Shown: positions 23,545 to 34,360 of the stretch, one piece after another | Layout: every line of letters starts with the position of its first letter | How positions within the stretch are numbered: the first letter of the stretch is position 1 | From: Polytrichum commune | Taxonomy: Eukaryota; Streptophyta; Polytrichopsida; Polytrichales; Polytrichaceae | Reading direction: 5' to 3' | Assembly (NCBI GenBank): GCA_950295325.1 | Contig: OX485803.1 | Span: 11,782,001 to 11,842,000 of the forward strand | Length of the DNA stretch: 60,000 bases | Program-made: the position numbers and the translations under genes | Notes under the pieces: model-generated | What the model saw: only the letters and a program-made list of their open reading frames with translations | Told to the model about the DNA's origin: nothing | The model's database searches: none

Positions 23545-23889
23545 TCAACGTACCACGAGGGTTGAAGAATATTCAATCAAACTTTTATTACACCTAAAAC
23601 TATATGACATTCTTTCCCAAAGTCATACCAACATTTGTGTACTTAAAGGCAAAGATGAAACCTTCCCTCTTGTGGACAATAATGTGATATGTATTTAGAA
23701 ACACCAGAAAACTCTCAAATTCTTTTAAATCAATATTTTCCACTCCACAAATGAGCAAGGTCCCCCAAAACTCTCAAGGCAACAAACCTAAGCTATTTGA
23801 AATAAACTTAAACTTAAACTAATCATCCAAGGTCACTCCACATTCAAGTCACCACTTTAACACTTCAAATTAGTGCAAAACCATTCAGA

Positions 23890-24640
23890 ACCTACAACGT
23901 AAAGGAATGAAATGTAAGTTCATTGGAATTCAAATGAACTCAAAGCATTCACATAAGTTTGTATTTATTCAAGTCAGCCACTTAGCACTTCATATTGATA
24001 CAATGTTACTCCAACAACTTCAAGGAGACAAATCTAAGTTCCTTGGCATTCATATGAATTCAAATCATTTACATAAGGTAGTATACATTCAAGTCAACAC
24101 CTTAACACTCCGGATTGGTGAAATAACACTGAAAGCCCTCAAGGAACCAAATCTAAGCTCCATGGCATTCAAATCAACTCAAATTACTCAAATAAAACAA
24201 AATTTCACTCAAGTCAGCACCTTCATCACTCCGGATTGGTCAAATAACACTCAAAGCCTTCAAGGAACCAAATCTAAGCTTATTGGCACTTACATCAACT
24301 CAAAACATTCACATAAGATAGTATTACTCAAGTCATCACCTTAATACTCCGGATTGGTGAAATGTCACTTAAAATTTCTAAAGAATCAAATCTAAGTTCT
24401 TTGGCACTCAAATGAAGTCAAAGAAGTCACATAAGGTTGTATCCACTCAAGTCAGCACCTTAAGACTCCGGATTGATGCAATATCACTCAAAACCCTTAA
24501 AAAACATCTAAATAATTTGGCACTTAAATAAATTCAAATCATTCAATGAATATTATATTTGTTCAAGTCAATACATTAACACTTTGGACAAATGTAATAT
24601 CTCTCAAATCTTTCAAATAAGCAATTATAGGATGTTTGCT
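23890..24640. repeat. Tandem repeat array (~110-bp unit) in the copia leader
   Basis: Six or so diverged direct copies of a unit carrying CAAATCTAAG, TTGGCATTCAAATGAACTCA, TTCACATAAG, TCAAGTCAGCACCTTAACAC and CTCCGGATTGGTGAAAT. It lies between the 5' LTR and gag on the minus strand, where leader-region repeats would sit. Apparent plus-strand frames here are shadows of the repeats. Confidence 0.8.
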
Positions 24641-24951
24641 ATTCAACTAAGATCAAACCATTCACAAAAGTTGGATCTCCACTCAAAAACAAATCCGATC
24701 CACACTCAGACATTCGAAAGGAATAGACTCACACCAAATGAGCTTTCCTATGTGTCATCACTATGCCAAGGTGTTCCACATTGGTTCACTCCTTCCATAA
24801 TACTCTGAGGTACTCGAGCATTGCTCAAAAGCTCCAAAACTCCTCCAAAAGCTTCAAATATCTCCGAAACACCTCTGATCAAATCCGGCCCTCTCCAAGC
24901 TCTTCCTAAGTCAATATCCTTCTTCCAAAACGAAGTGGGCTCATAACCCAT

Positions 24952-25121
24952 TGAAATGAGAGAAGGTAAAGAAATTCGCGTAGAAAGATAGTATATAACA
25001 CACACTAATTCCATACAATGAAGAAAGTGATTAGTTCTTTTCCTTATGCTTTATTTATATGATTAGGTTACAATCAGCGTTGGCAATCCATATGGGATAA
25101 TGTCACCAATACAACCTAACA
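24952..25121 (-). repeat. 5' LTR of the copia element
   Basis: The partner of 22210-22384. On the minus strand it begins TGTTAGG and ends with CATTTCA, then one base, then the primer-binding-like TGGGTTATGAGCCCA. At ~170 bp it is short for a copia LTR. Confidence 0.82.
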
Positions 25122-25523
25122 TTATCCTCCAAAAAACTCACATGTGGTTGGTTTCTGTGGTAGAATGGCATGGGCCAGGGTTTATATCACTAAACTATGA
25201 GAGCTTGATAGATGATGAGCTCGCTCGCAATCGTGGTCACTACTTTAGCTTGGACAATGATGACGCGTTGCAAGAGTCATTGGCGAGAGAAGACGAAGAT
25301 TGCATATTTATAAATGACATGAGAGATACTTTGTGAGAACAACCACCTATTTTTAACTCAACTCTCCCCACCTAAAAACACACCCTAGGACGTGCCACCC
25401 TCAAAGAGATCTTTGGAAAGAAAAAAGGATACAAGCCTACTTTGGAATATGAGATGTTGGCCAAGATTAACAAGTACATATGGGCATGCAACTTAGAATT
25501 TTCTTAAGCATAGGCACTCCATT

Positions 25524-25874
25524 TTGCAAGGTTTTGCATCTACTTCCGGAGAGAACCCTCCACATGCTCAGGTAGACGATAATGTCTCTAGTCTCCGCGC
25601 CACACCAGAGGTTGCTAACGTCACATCCACACAAAAGCAAGTAGAAAGGCCTATGACAAAGGGTGAAATGTTAGGAGCACAATCAAAGAGCATGGTTAGC
25701 ATGGCAAGGATGTAAGAGGCCAATAATGACTCTAGGGACTCCTTATTTGTGCCTAGGGTTAAGATCATTGAACAAAAAGATCTTCATTTCAAAATAGCCA
25801 ACCTCAAGAAAGCTCGCGATTTAGGCATCATTAGTGAAGAGAGATTGAGGGACCAAATCTTGATGGATTTGTAG
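25524..25874 (+). pseudogene. Possible PIF/Harbinger accessory (Myb/SANT-type) protein, C-terminal part
   Basis: A frame with one internal stop (25713-25715) reads ...KQVERPMTKGEMLGAQSKSM, stop, then KIIEQKDLHFKIANLKKARD, then LGIISEERLRDQILMDL and a stop. The helical, charged end with L-G-I-I-S-E-E resembles the tail of the second protein of PIF/Harbinger elements. It faces the transposase fragment, giving a convergent pair as in many such elements. The identity is inferred mainly from this context. Confidence 0.4.
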
Positions 25875-26259
25875 TTAGCTTCATAGATTTAATGGAGGTT
25901 TAAAGCTTGTAAAATGTCCACACATTTCAATGTGGATATATATATATATCACTTTTTTGTTGAAGTACATCTTTGTATGAAAATGTGGTTGCACTTGTGT
26001 AAAGTATTTATGAACATGACATGTAGCATCATTTTATATTCATAGAAATGTTTATATTCTATTCATCATATGGAATCCTTGATAAAGTATTAGTTTACGT
26101 ACTCACATGTGGTTTGCATGTGCTATATATGTGTATGCCTTTAATCCCAATCTTGCTTACATGTATGAAGTCAAAATGTGAACATATATACTAGTAATCT
26201 CCCTTCCACTCGTGTGCTTCCGGGTCATCCACTTTATTTCCAATAAAGTCTTGAGACAA

Positions 26260-27153
26260 GTCCATTCTTCTACACTAGAGAAAGTTTATCAAGAGGGCAC
26301 AAGATCTAAACAAGTGTGTGTACTTGGATTTCATAGGATCATATCGTCACCTAGCAGATTTTCTCTTCAAGCTTTCAATGCCCCACTTCACACAAATCAT
26401 GGAGTTTGCATGCATCTTATTGAATGCATCGATAGCGTTCCGAGGCACATCGGATGAACGTGCATTCACTTCAATCGAATGAAGAATGGATATCTTCACA
26501 CTCATATACCCGAGATCCCTAAGAAGGTATTGGAAGTTTTCATCACTGCGTTCAAAATCTGTACGCCAATTTTTGTACAAGAAAGAGTGTTGCAAGATAG
26601 AGACATTGTGATAAGACCCCAAATATCCCAAATTCACATACAAAAACAAACCCTCGTGGGAGTCAACAATTGCATTATTCATACAACACATCTTCTTGTG
26701 GCCATTAAACCACTTCGACTACTCTTGATTGTTCCAAGCTTTCCATATCTTCACAAGGATTCCATCAACAATATCAATGCATCTGGAAAAGTGGGCTTTT
26801 AGTGTACTCAAACAATCCCGCTCTGCCACATCAGTCCATACCATATCACTAGCTAGTGCATGGTCAATGCATGAAGATATGAACAACACATCATCATTTA
26901 AGGTTGAACGAGACCAATTCCATTGAAATGCATCATGACTAGTGATGTTGTCATATTTCATGTAAAGGAGGAAGTTGAGGAAGCGTTGTTGCAAACATAA
27001 CTTCATAGAACAACCCAAGAAGCCATCAACCTCGCCAGTGGACCGAACATGAGATGCAATGACAAGCACAACTAATCCACAAAGCTCATCAAACTCAACT
27101 ACACTGGAACTCATAAGGGTCTCGAAATTTTGAAGAATGACTCTCATATGCAA
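26260..27153 (-). pseudogene. PIF/Harbinger transposase (DDE_4), decayed
   Basis: Read from high to low coordinates. 27153-26719 contains RFLNFLLYMKYDNITSHDAF, then RSTLNDDVLFISSCIDHALA, then CIDIVDGILVKIWKAW. Then 26691-26347 contains DSHEGLFLYVNLGYLGSYHN, then VSILQHSFLYKNW, then YLLRDLGYMS and WGIESLKRKSAR. Beyond a stop, the frame continues MKSKYTHLFRSCALLINFL down to ~26265. This order fits the Harbinger nuclease: DG before the first strand, GYPGSxHD-like, LGDxGY and WGIxxLKxKWR. Key acidic positions are altered (for example GYLGSYHN in place of GxxGSxHD), so it is inactive. Confidence 0.82.
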
Positions 27154-27626
27154 ACAAAAAAAAAAACATCATACAGACCGCAGTTGTGATCAACCACACC
27201 TTGTCCTCCATCCTCTAGCTCATTAGGATTGAAAACCTCCCAAGCGTTAGCGCAAACATACATGATGGTGTAGAAAACCCTGAACTCATCCTCCAACACC
27301 TCAAGAATCTTGTCATTGGAGCTTTCATTGGGGAAAAAACACCAAGTACTCGTGTTCATCTTCTCGGAAACCCTAAAGGAAGTATGAAGAGCTAGTCTGG
27401 TGGAGCAACACCAAAAACCTACTATAGTTGTTGATCTGCAACTATCAAGTCTATAGCTACTTACATGGCCTGCTAATAATGTACATGTTGATGAATCAAC
27501 TGAGCTAGAAAGTGATCTAGAACTGTGTAACCGTACTGGAGCGGAGGTTGTGTACCCATTGAGCTCGGCTGTTGGTTGGTAGTTAGCCCTTGTTGGCAAA
27601 CAAGTTGTATCAGGAGCCGTAAACAC
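27144..27626 (-). other. Unassigned frame upstream of the Harbinger transposase fragment
   Basis: A 160-residue minus-strand frame directly upstream of the transposase, with a Ser/Thr-rich first half, then KILEVLEDEFRVFYTIMYVC, ELEDGGQGVVDHN and a hydrophobic end. Its position suggests the variable N-terminal part of the same transposon, but I recognise no domain. The A-rich stretch at 27157-27168 encodes its phenylalanine run. Confidence 0.3.
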
Positions 27627-27727
27627 AGAGACTTTTCATTCAAATTTAAATCATCCATAACAATCTTCCATTATAGAAATGTTAGGATGCACAAAATACA
27701 AAAAGTGGATGTAAGTGGGTGACACTA

Positions 27728-27947
27728 TGATCGGGGAGAACCGGCAGTTAGTCACAGATGAACCGGTTGAGTTTGAGAAATAACCGGTTGAAGTTCAAGA
27801 CTTCAGGATAATTATAGATCACTTTGGAGGAATCTATAGAATATACCTTGAATTTGTATAGGAAAACCGAAGGATGTCAACATGTAACCGGTTGGACTTG
27901 CAAACACTAGGATCTCAACCGATTATGCCCCAAAATCTCCCCGATCA
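27728..27947. mobile_element. Family C small element, best preserved copy
   Basis: A 220-bp unit with matching inverted ends TGATCGGGGAGA and TCTCCCCGATCA. The interior repeats AACCGGTT several times. An inverted copy lies at 19810-19996, and partial copies are at 29830-29990, 34160-34310 and inside each unit of the 34361-35593 array. It is non-coding. Confidence 0.72.
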
Positions 27948-28000
27948 CTCCGGTGACATAGTATGTGTAAGCTTATTCATAAGAAATGTCGTTAGGAAAG

Positions 28001-28490
28001 TTACCATAGTGGCAGAAAGTCCCACATGACACTAGATACAATATTCAGTGTACTTAGTGAATGTGTTGGTGAGATGATGATGCCAACTGAGGGGAACGTA
28101 GAATTATGTTTAGCCTCTTCCGAAGGTTGGGACGACCCACCCGTACACTGCTTCCCTGGAGGCAAGGGTTGTTCAGGCATCCAACAAGAAACGAGTGTAT
28201 GGGTTGGTTCGCCTAAACCCCCTTCCGAGGACGTGGAAGGAGGAGGCATGATGTGTCGCACATAGCGGATAACGATGACCATAATTCCAGCAATGAGAAT
28301 GACAACTTTTATTGCCGTCTTGGGAGAAGAACCACATGTTAAGACACTGTGGGTGAGCTCCATGATTGGGTGGACCGGATTTATGGTGGGCTGAAGAGGA
28401 AGGCCACTCGTTTCCCATCTGCATCTGCATCCAAGGTGGCATTCGTCCGTTTACAAGGGATGTAAATCGGGGGCTCTTCCTCCCATTCAT
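28001..28490 (-). pseudogene. Possible retroelement gag fragment with degenerate zinc knuckle
   Basis: On the minus strand a frame at 28490-28173 contains CHSHCWNYGHRYPLC. This has the C-x4-H-x4-C half of a zinc knuckle, but the first pair is spaced C-x3-C instead of C-x2-C. It follows a basic, Pro/Ser-rich stretch (SSSAHHKSGPPNHGAHP). The region is more GC-rich than its neighbours. A second overlapping frame (28363-28001) is Pro-rich. A gag-like origin is plausible but not certain. Confidence 0.4.
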
Positions 28491-28599
28491 CCTTGGGATG
28501 AATCATTGTCAAATTTGTGGGCACAAGTTTTTACTAGTACCATTTTAGTAGGTGTTATGAAACCAAATCTTCATCCCTGGATCTATGGTAAAGGTGTCT

Positions 28600-28960
28600 A
28601 TTCCCGATCACAACCCTAGCGGTAGTCTCTAGAGTATCATAATTTGAATCAAGTTGGGACTCGATTTCAATCAGACTAGGACTCAATTTCGATCAAGCTA
28701 GAACCAATAGTGCTATGACACATGTCATGGTTTTGAGTGCTAAAGTGAGGAGGAATGAGCGGTTATGGTACACTCTAGACATTGGTTATATGTTTGGGCC
28801 AACTTTCGGCTTTAAAAATTCTTAGTAATATCAATGTAAGGAATAAAAATTATTGAATAATTTGCAATCCTCCTAATTTCTATCTTCCTACACCCTTGCA
28901 TTGCGTCATGTGTCCATGTGTGGAGCTTCTTCTTCTACCTCTTGTGAAATATTTGGTTCA
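28600..28960 (+). repeat. Diverged single copy of the 34-35.6 kb LTR-like unit
   Basis: Landmarks GAACCAATAGTGCTATGACACA, GAGGAGGAATGAGCGGTTA, TACTCTAGACATTGGT-like, CTTTAAAAATTC and AATCCTCCTAATTTCTATCTTC follow the same order as each unit of the tandem array at 34361-35593. It may be the LTR of the element whose gag-like debris lies just upstream. Confidence 0.6.
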
Positions 28961-29314
28961 TGGATCTGCCACATTGCGCGGGAAGGCCAAGTGAGAGGTT
29001 GATATGTGAAGGTGGATTGTGTGTTATGATACTATAGATTTCCTATGTGAGGATTTGTTCTAAATCCCAAATCCTAATCTCGAACCCTAGTCTTCTCCCT
29101 CTCACATGTGTTGCACATGTTTCAACAATTCAAGCCATCAATGTGGTAAGCTCTTTAAGGAGTTGCGTATGACAAGTATGTGCAATACTGATTGTGAAGG
29201 TCACCGCTTACTAATCTCAAATGCAAGCCCTATTAATTTTTCTTTCTACATATCCTTAGAATCTAAATTGTTTTGAATTTGAGATCAAGCACCACAAAGT
29301 TGGTATTGTTGCAG

Positions 29315-29573
29315 GACACGTCCATCAATTGTTGATGAAGAAATAGAACCAATCTTTTTTGCAGTGGATGATAGTGGTGATTTCAAGGTTCGTTTTCCTA
29401 CACCGATTTTGATTACTATAAAAATATTCTTACCAAATAGTGGAATTTTTCATAAGATGCTTAGGGCTTTGTCCATGTTGAAAATATGATGTGTTGGTTG
29501 TTACCAGATAAATAGGGAGGAATTTGCTGACCTTTGCAATGCCATCTCTTTGAAATTTGAAAGGGCAGATGAG
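29315..29573 (+). pseudogene. TPC1: Two exons of a TPC1-type two-pore channel (EF-hand region), probable gene fragment
   Basis: Exon 29315-29387 encodes TRPSIVDEEIEPIFFAVDD then SGDFK. Exon 29508-29573 encodes INREEFADLCNAISLKFERA then DE. Both have AG acceptors and GT donors and join in phase 0. The joined peptide matches the second EF-hand of the plant vacuolar cation channel TPC1, whose Arabidopsis version reads DDTRDFKINKDEFADLCQAI. The calcium-loop acids at positions 1, 5 and 12 are kept. TPC1 is a vacuolar, calcium- and voltage-gated channel of about 730 residues with many exons. I find no other TPC1 exon within several kb on either side. A captured or duplicated fragment is more likely than a live gene, though very long introns cannot be excluded. 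Confidence 0.75.
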
Positions 29574-29829
29574 GTTAGTTGCATTCCTATTTGCATTTGG
29601 TTGACGTCCGTTATATTAATATTTATTTTCCATGTATGCTTCTTGAGATGAATTTCTAGTGAGCTCAAATGTGCAAAATGTATGTCCCTCGTAGTCGTCG
29701 GTTGGTCTGTGAAAAGAGTGTATCATTTTCGCTCGAGGGTTGATGTAGTGCCACATTATAGGCTCATTACAGGGGGATCTATGAGTCAAAGTTTTGACCA
29801 TTTTACATACATGGCTATCAATGTCCATG

Positions 29830-29990
29830 GAGGATTTTGGGCATAATTGGTCAAGATCCTAGGGTTTCCAAGACCAACCGGTTATAGGTTGACATCTTTT
29901 AGTTTTTCTTTGCTAGTATTATAGGAATGTTCTATGAATTAGTGTAAATGGATGAGATTGAGGTAAAGTCAATCTCTTCTCTCTTAAATT
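29830..29990 (-). repeat. Partial family C element
   Basis: GGATTTTGGGCATAATTGGTCA, AAGACCAACCGGTTATA and TTGACATCTTTT match the copies at 19810 and 27728. The other end is not preserved. Confidence 0.5.
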
Positions 29991-30599
29991 GTAACTACTA
30001 CATCCTGAGCTTCTTGTCTTCAGTGTCTAATCTTTTGCACATATTTCAATATCATCACTTCACTATGGTCCACATTAGCAAGTTTTCTTTCATCATTTAA
30101 ACAAGTGTAGTTTTATACTAAGATTAAGATCTACAAAGTGCTTTGCTTAAAGGCAAAAGAACAGTGAGATTCAACTTGTCAAAAAGATTCACTTATGGGG
30201 ACACATACACACTAGGAGAACACCGCAATACTGTTGTTGTCCAAAAATCCTCAAGTTTGTATTCTTCTTCATCTTCATAAACCCTACATTGAATGCCCTA
30301 GCTGCCCAAATGCCTCCCTCCTACATCCAAAGCTTCTATATCTTTACCTAACCCAAAATCAAGATCGTCCAATTGCCCACCCCACCAGAGTCTCTGAAGT
30401 GTAGTAGAGCCATAATTGTATCATTCTCCCCACTGCCCTCTTCATAATCTTCTCGATTTGCTCCATGTTGGGGTCTTGCACCAAGGTCATGTACAAAGTA
30501 TTTCTTGACTTCTTAGACTGCCAAATCGTATCATAATATGTCCTATTATATCATAAACTTTGCGTATGTGTGCAACTTTGAGAGATAATTTGTGTTCCA

Positions 30600-30790
30600 T
30601 GTATGAAATCATCAATTTCAACATTACAATTTTGCACTTTGTATCATTCCATATTGTCACACACTACACTAATTCTCTATTATCATGCATCCATGTTAAC
30701 ACTAAAGAATTCCATAATATTACATGCACTTTGATTGCCATAGGTGTGATACTACGGAGTTTAGAGTGCAGTTGGAGAGGCTGAGGAATG
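30600..30790 (+). repeat. Family F dispersed repeat
   Basis: It matches 48715-48925: ACACTAATTCTCT, TCATGCATCCATGTTAA, CATAGGTG.GATA.TAC and GAGTTTAGAGTG. Its nature is unknown; a fragment of a mobile element is likely. Confidence 0.55.
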
Positions 30791-31189
30791 TTATGTGATT
30801 CTAACAAATAACCTAAATGTAGGGAAAGCTTGGTCAAGTTCCCTAATAATGGCCTAGGATTATCAAGTTCCTGCATATTTGAGAGATGTGAAGGTAGGGG
30901 AGGCAATGAAGTCTCCGGAGATGCATCTCTTATTAAAACCATAATTCATGTGCATGCTTCACCTTTAGATTAATACCCCTATTTATTTCATTTCGGTGGA
31001 GAAAAAAGAAGAAGATATACCTACAAAGATGGCTAAGAAATAGCATCAAGTTTATCATCATACAAAGTTCAAATAGAAAGGTAATATCATAGCATACATA
31101 TAAATTGAGTTATTTGTGTAAAATAAGGGCTTCATATATTTTCATGCCAACCTTGATTGTAAACCCCCAAAATTCTAGCTAGACATTTC

Positions 31190-31330
31190 AGGCCAAATCT
31201 CCCCGGGGTGCATCTTCCATCAAAAACTAGAATCACATGCATTTTGTAACATATTCTAGAACATCCTATATACAAGTGCTTTTGTAAAATCAAGCAATAC
31301 ACGGACAATCTCAATGATAAAATACAAGTG

Positions 31331-31369
<39 letters not shown>

Positions 31370-31480
31370 CATTAGTATATAGTCATTAATATAAGCATAC
31401 AAATATGCTTTTGAACCAAAATCAACCCATATCATATGTATAACCACCTACGTCAACCATTTGCATCCCTTTGATTAGCC
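31190..31480 (-). repeat. Family G repeat with an (AT)n tract
   Basis: The reverse complement matches 51110-51345: ACTTGTA.TTTTATCA, TGTATTGCTTGATT, TATATAGGA and GATTCT.G.TTTTGATG. A ~44-bp (AT)n run at about 31333-31376 interrupts this copy. The two copies are in opposite orientation 20 kb apart. Confidence 0.6.
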
Positions 31481-31904
31481 TCCACAAAGCAGCACGGCCC
31501 GTTCCTCTTACAACCCTAAGGCAGAAGTACCCCCGTTCTTAGCATAACAACCCCTTTCATAACCGCCAATCACACATATTTTTCAATAGGCATTTCTTCA
31601 CTTCCAAGATTCAAAGAGGAAATGAAACTTGGCAATTCATTTGTTTCTTCTTTCATTCTCAATTTTCCATGTTCATCATCCATGGCAAAATCAACACTCG
31701 AGTCTACAGGTTTAATCCTAGACATCCTTCAACTATGTTATATGATATGGGGATTCATCTCTCTCCACACTTGAGAGCACCACGTAATAGCATGCCTTAC
31801 ATAAGGCATTATTTTCCTCAAGTCTTGGTAAGTAGTAAGAGAATCAAACTAAGAGAGAACCCATTCCAAAAGCTTCTTCTTATATTGAACTTTGAATGAA
31901 GCAA

Positions 31905-32395
31905 TTATTCATGATCCAGGGGTTGTACCACACTTGTAACATTAGGTGGTAAGAAAGCAATAGTAATATTGTTCAATAGCAAGGTTGAAAATCTACCCCT
32001 ACCAACATGCTTAAGGGAATGAGTAGTATAATTGTCCATAATTAGAAATACCTTTTGCTTTTGAGATTGTAAATGTACATTGAGGCTCACCATCCAACTC
32101 TCAAATTTATTTGATGTCATGTAGGCCATTTGGTTTGCAAACCACCACACATAGTTTGTTGATAACCACCTTCCAAAAGCATCTTGAGCGTAGAGATTTG
32201 TAAATCATCACATGTTTCAACTTGTCAATACAAGTTTACAACAAGAGGAAAGTGAGACAATCCTTCTGAATTTCCTGCCCATGAATTATTCCTTGCCCTT
32301 AGTGTTTTGTTTGGTTGGGCACAATAAAATTAACCAATCTCATCCATATTGTAAACATCTTCCGGTGCCATAACCAATGCGGAGGAGGTCAGTGC
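31905..32395 (-). pseudogene. Pogo-type transposase core (DDE_1), decayed
   Basis: Reading down the minus strand, a frame near 32380 gives MAPEDVYNMDEIG, the pogo/Tigger first-acid motif (PEDVYNMDETG). After frame breaks, 32150-31905 gives MWWFANQMAYMTSNKFESWM, then KVFLIMDNYTTHSL (second acid, DN motif), then TIAFLPPNVTSVVQPLDH (the FLPPNxTSxxQPLDQG motif before the third acid). The order is that of a Tc1/mariner pogo transposase. Stops and a shift between the pieces show it is dead. A pogo-like terminal sequence lies at 32920-32985. Confidence 0.82.
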
Positions 32396-32919
32396 TTACC
32401 AAATTGCATGCAAGTTGTTTTGTGTGTAGATGTGGTTATGAACACCAAAATTGTTGAAATTATAGCCAAAATGAAAAGCATCCACCACTCAAGATTGTCG
32501 TCACCTCCGGAGCCAAGAAATTGAGGAGTGGCATGGGCAAATCTAGGAGTAAAAGTCAGCGAAGCCAACCTAAAAAGACACGAGATTCATCTATGAGGAC
32601 AAATTTTGAATCAAGAAGATAAATCAACAACTCTTCAATTCTAGCCTACAGATCCAGCAAACCCTAAACCCTTCAACCTCCACCCAAATCCCAAAAACTC
32701 GAAAGTGCAACTTTTGTTTTGGAACCAACATTTAAAACAATTAACTTAAGTCAACCCATTGATGAATTCACCATGTACTCCCTGATCCCAAGGCAAATCC
32801 TTAGTGTGGGTCCCATCACATGCACACAATAATGACCACAAATCATGCCAAAAAATGGCGTGTTACGAGCATCGTAGTTGTAAAATCAGAGTAAATTAAT
32901 ACTAGAAAGTTTGGTCGAT

Positions 32920-32985
32920 GGGAAATGCATCATTGAATCGAGGTGTCATATTATCAAGTGTTGTATTATCGAGGTTAGACTGTAT
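32920..32985 (-). repeat. Terminal sequence of the pogo-type element
   Basis: On the minus strand the end reads TACAGTCTAACCTCGATAAT, then ACAACACTTGATAATATGAC and ACCTCG. It starts CAGT after TA and repeats the ATAATAYRACA block, as pogo ends often do. It lies upstream (5') of the transposase remnant on the same strand. The opposite end was not found. Confidence 0.6.
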
Positions 32986-33057
32986 ACTTGTACATCTTTT
33001 GGGAGGTGCAACCCCTGGTCCAAATCACTAAACCTTGAAGCATCACTAGCCAACATA

Positions 33058-33275
33058 ATCGGGTGGACCTACATGACCATTTAAAGAGCATGAGAATCTC
33101 CACTTTGATAATGGGTAAAACATTCATATAAGCCCCAAACCTTATACGAAAAGTGGCTACAAACTCGATTCAGATTCGCTAACCATCTCGTACTAATCAC
33201 ATGTTTCATATCCTAGGAGAAATGACATAGATGGAAAAAGAGTCACATTTTAAGACTCATCTTACCTTACCTTAC
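33058..33275 (-). mobile_element. Family A element, truncated, antisense
   Basis: GCATGAGAATCTCCACTTTGAT, AAAAGTGGCTAC, GATTCGCTAACCATCTCGTAC and CATTTTAAGACTCATCTTACC are reverse complements of family A landmarks. The right-hand part of the consensus is missing. Confidence 0.6.
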
Positions 33276-34160
33276 CTAAGTTCTTGCTTAGCGTGTTTTG
33301 ATCTTTCTAAACATTTGTAAACTAGAGGACTCCAAATGGAAGGAGGCCCACCTCAAGAATAATAATGTTAATCATGCAAGTCAGCTTTGGTTGCAGGAGA
33401 GGAGAGGAGATTGGGTCTCCTGAAAGCTGCTGTTGTTCTGCTCGACTGGAAAACTACTACACTGATTACCCCAATTAGTGTGTGTTTCTATTCCGAGAGT
33501 TCATCATTTTTTAGTAATGAAAGTGCAATAGATCGTTCAGACATTACAGAACATGAATGACTTTGCTTGGTAAAATATTACATTCTCATCATTAACTAAA
33601 CTAAATATTGTATATAGTGTTGTACGAAATCTTATGTCATTGTGGTGACTTTTTTAGTGACACTTTTTATGAATAAGTTTACAAGTATTGTCATCCCAAC
33701 TATTTTCAATTCATCCAAATGCCGATTATTGAAACAAGGCTTGGTATACTTTGCATCCTCAACAATATATGTGATTAAATATTGTCATAGATGACTAAAA
33801 TTTAGATGAAAATCCAATTAGTAAGTGACAGTAATTGGAGCACTGTAAATCTACGATCCTCCAAAAAATTACAAGGAAGGACAAATAATGTTAGATTAGC
33901 ATTTGGTGTTGGTGACACTACACCAGGGTTTCCGACTAGTATTATTTCACTAGTATGAATGCCACAAATGGTGTAGTGTGAGGGAAAAATCATGTGGTTT
34001 AATGAAAACATTCATATGCTTGCCATTTAAAGATTGCCAATTGTTGTCTTACCAAGTGATTTTTCATCCAAATTTCAATATTTCATCACAAGTTGTTGAC
34101 AAGAGAAGGTAGAGTTTTGGCCAATGGATGAACTCATATGACACAAAATATCATATTTAG
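33276..34160. other. No confident gene; short coding-like block at 33397-33478
   Basis: After TTGCAG at 33391-33396, an 82-nt block encodes RGEEIGSPESCCCSARLENY then YTDYPN and TAG (33476-33478). It looks like a terminal exon, but no family is recognised. Family E repeat matter (CAAATAATG, TGTTGGTGACACTACACC) lies at 33800-33970. The remainder shows nothing I can assign. Confidence 0.3.
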
Positions 34161-34360
34161 TGTAGCGGTCGGTTCTCCCCCCCCCCCATTGAAAGGGGAG
34201 GTGGAAGGTTGAGTCTGAGAAATAACCAGTTGAAGTTCCAAACTTCAGAAAATTTACCGATCGTTTTTGAGGAATCTATGCTTTATACCTCAAATCAGTA
34301 AAGAAATTCAAAAGATCACAATATGTGTTGCGGTTCGCCCTATATATTCCCAACCAGGAT
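34161..34360. repeat. Partial family C element with a C11 run, next to the tandem array
   Basis: GGTCGGTTCTCC leads into an 11-C tract, then GAGAAATAACCAGTTGAAGTTC and CAAACTTCAG, as in the copy at 27728. It leads directly into the first unit of the array at 34361. Confidence 0.5.

Larger units (their letters stand above)
22210..25121 (-). mobile_element. Internally deleted Ty1/copia LTR retrotransposon
   Basis: About 2.9 kb read 5' to 3' on the minus strand. Two similar ~170-bp repeats (22210-22384 and 24952-25121) are the LTRs; the 5' one begins TGTTAGGTTGTATTGG. Just inside the 5' LTR the minus strand reads TGGGTTATGAGCCCA, a primer-binding-like site. The purine tract AAAGTGGGAG precedes the 3' LTR, as is common in copia elements. 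TTAT flanks both sides and may be the target duplication. Between the LTRs lie a tandem array, a gag fragment and an RNase H fragment. Protease, integrase and most of the reverse transcriptase are missing. Confidence 0.85.

Noticed and set aside
23907-24344. 145-residue plus-strand frame
   Set aside because: It is a by-product of the ~110-bp tandem repeat in the copia leader, whose period keeps the frame open in places.
28001-28265. Hydrophobic frame (VVILIAGIMVIVIRYVRHIM) suggesting a membrane protein
   Set aside because: It overlaps the zinc-knuckle-like frame in a retroelement context, and the hydrophobic run looks like an out-of-frame reading.
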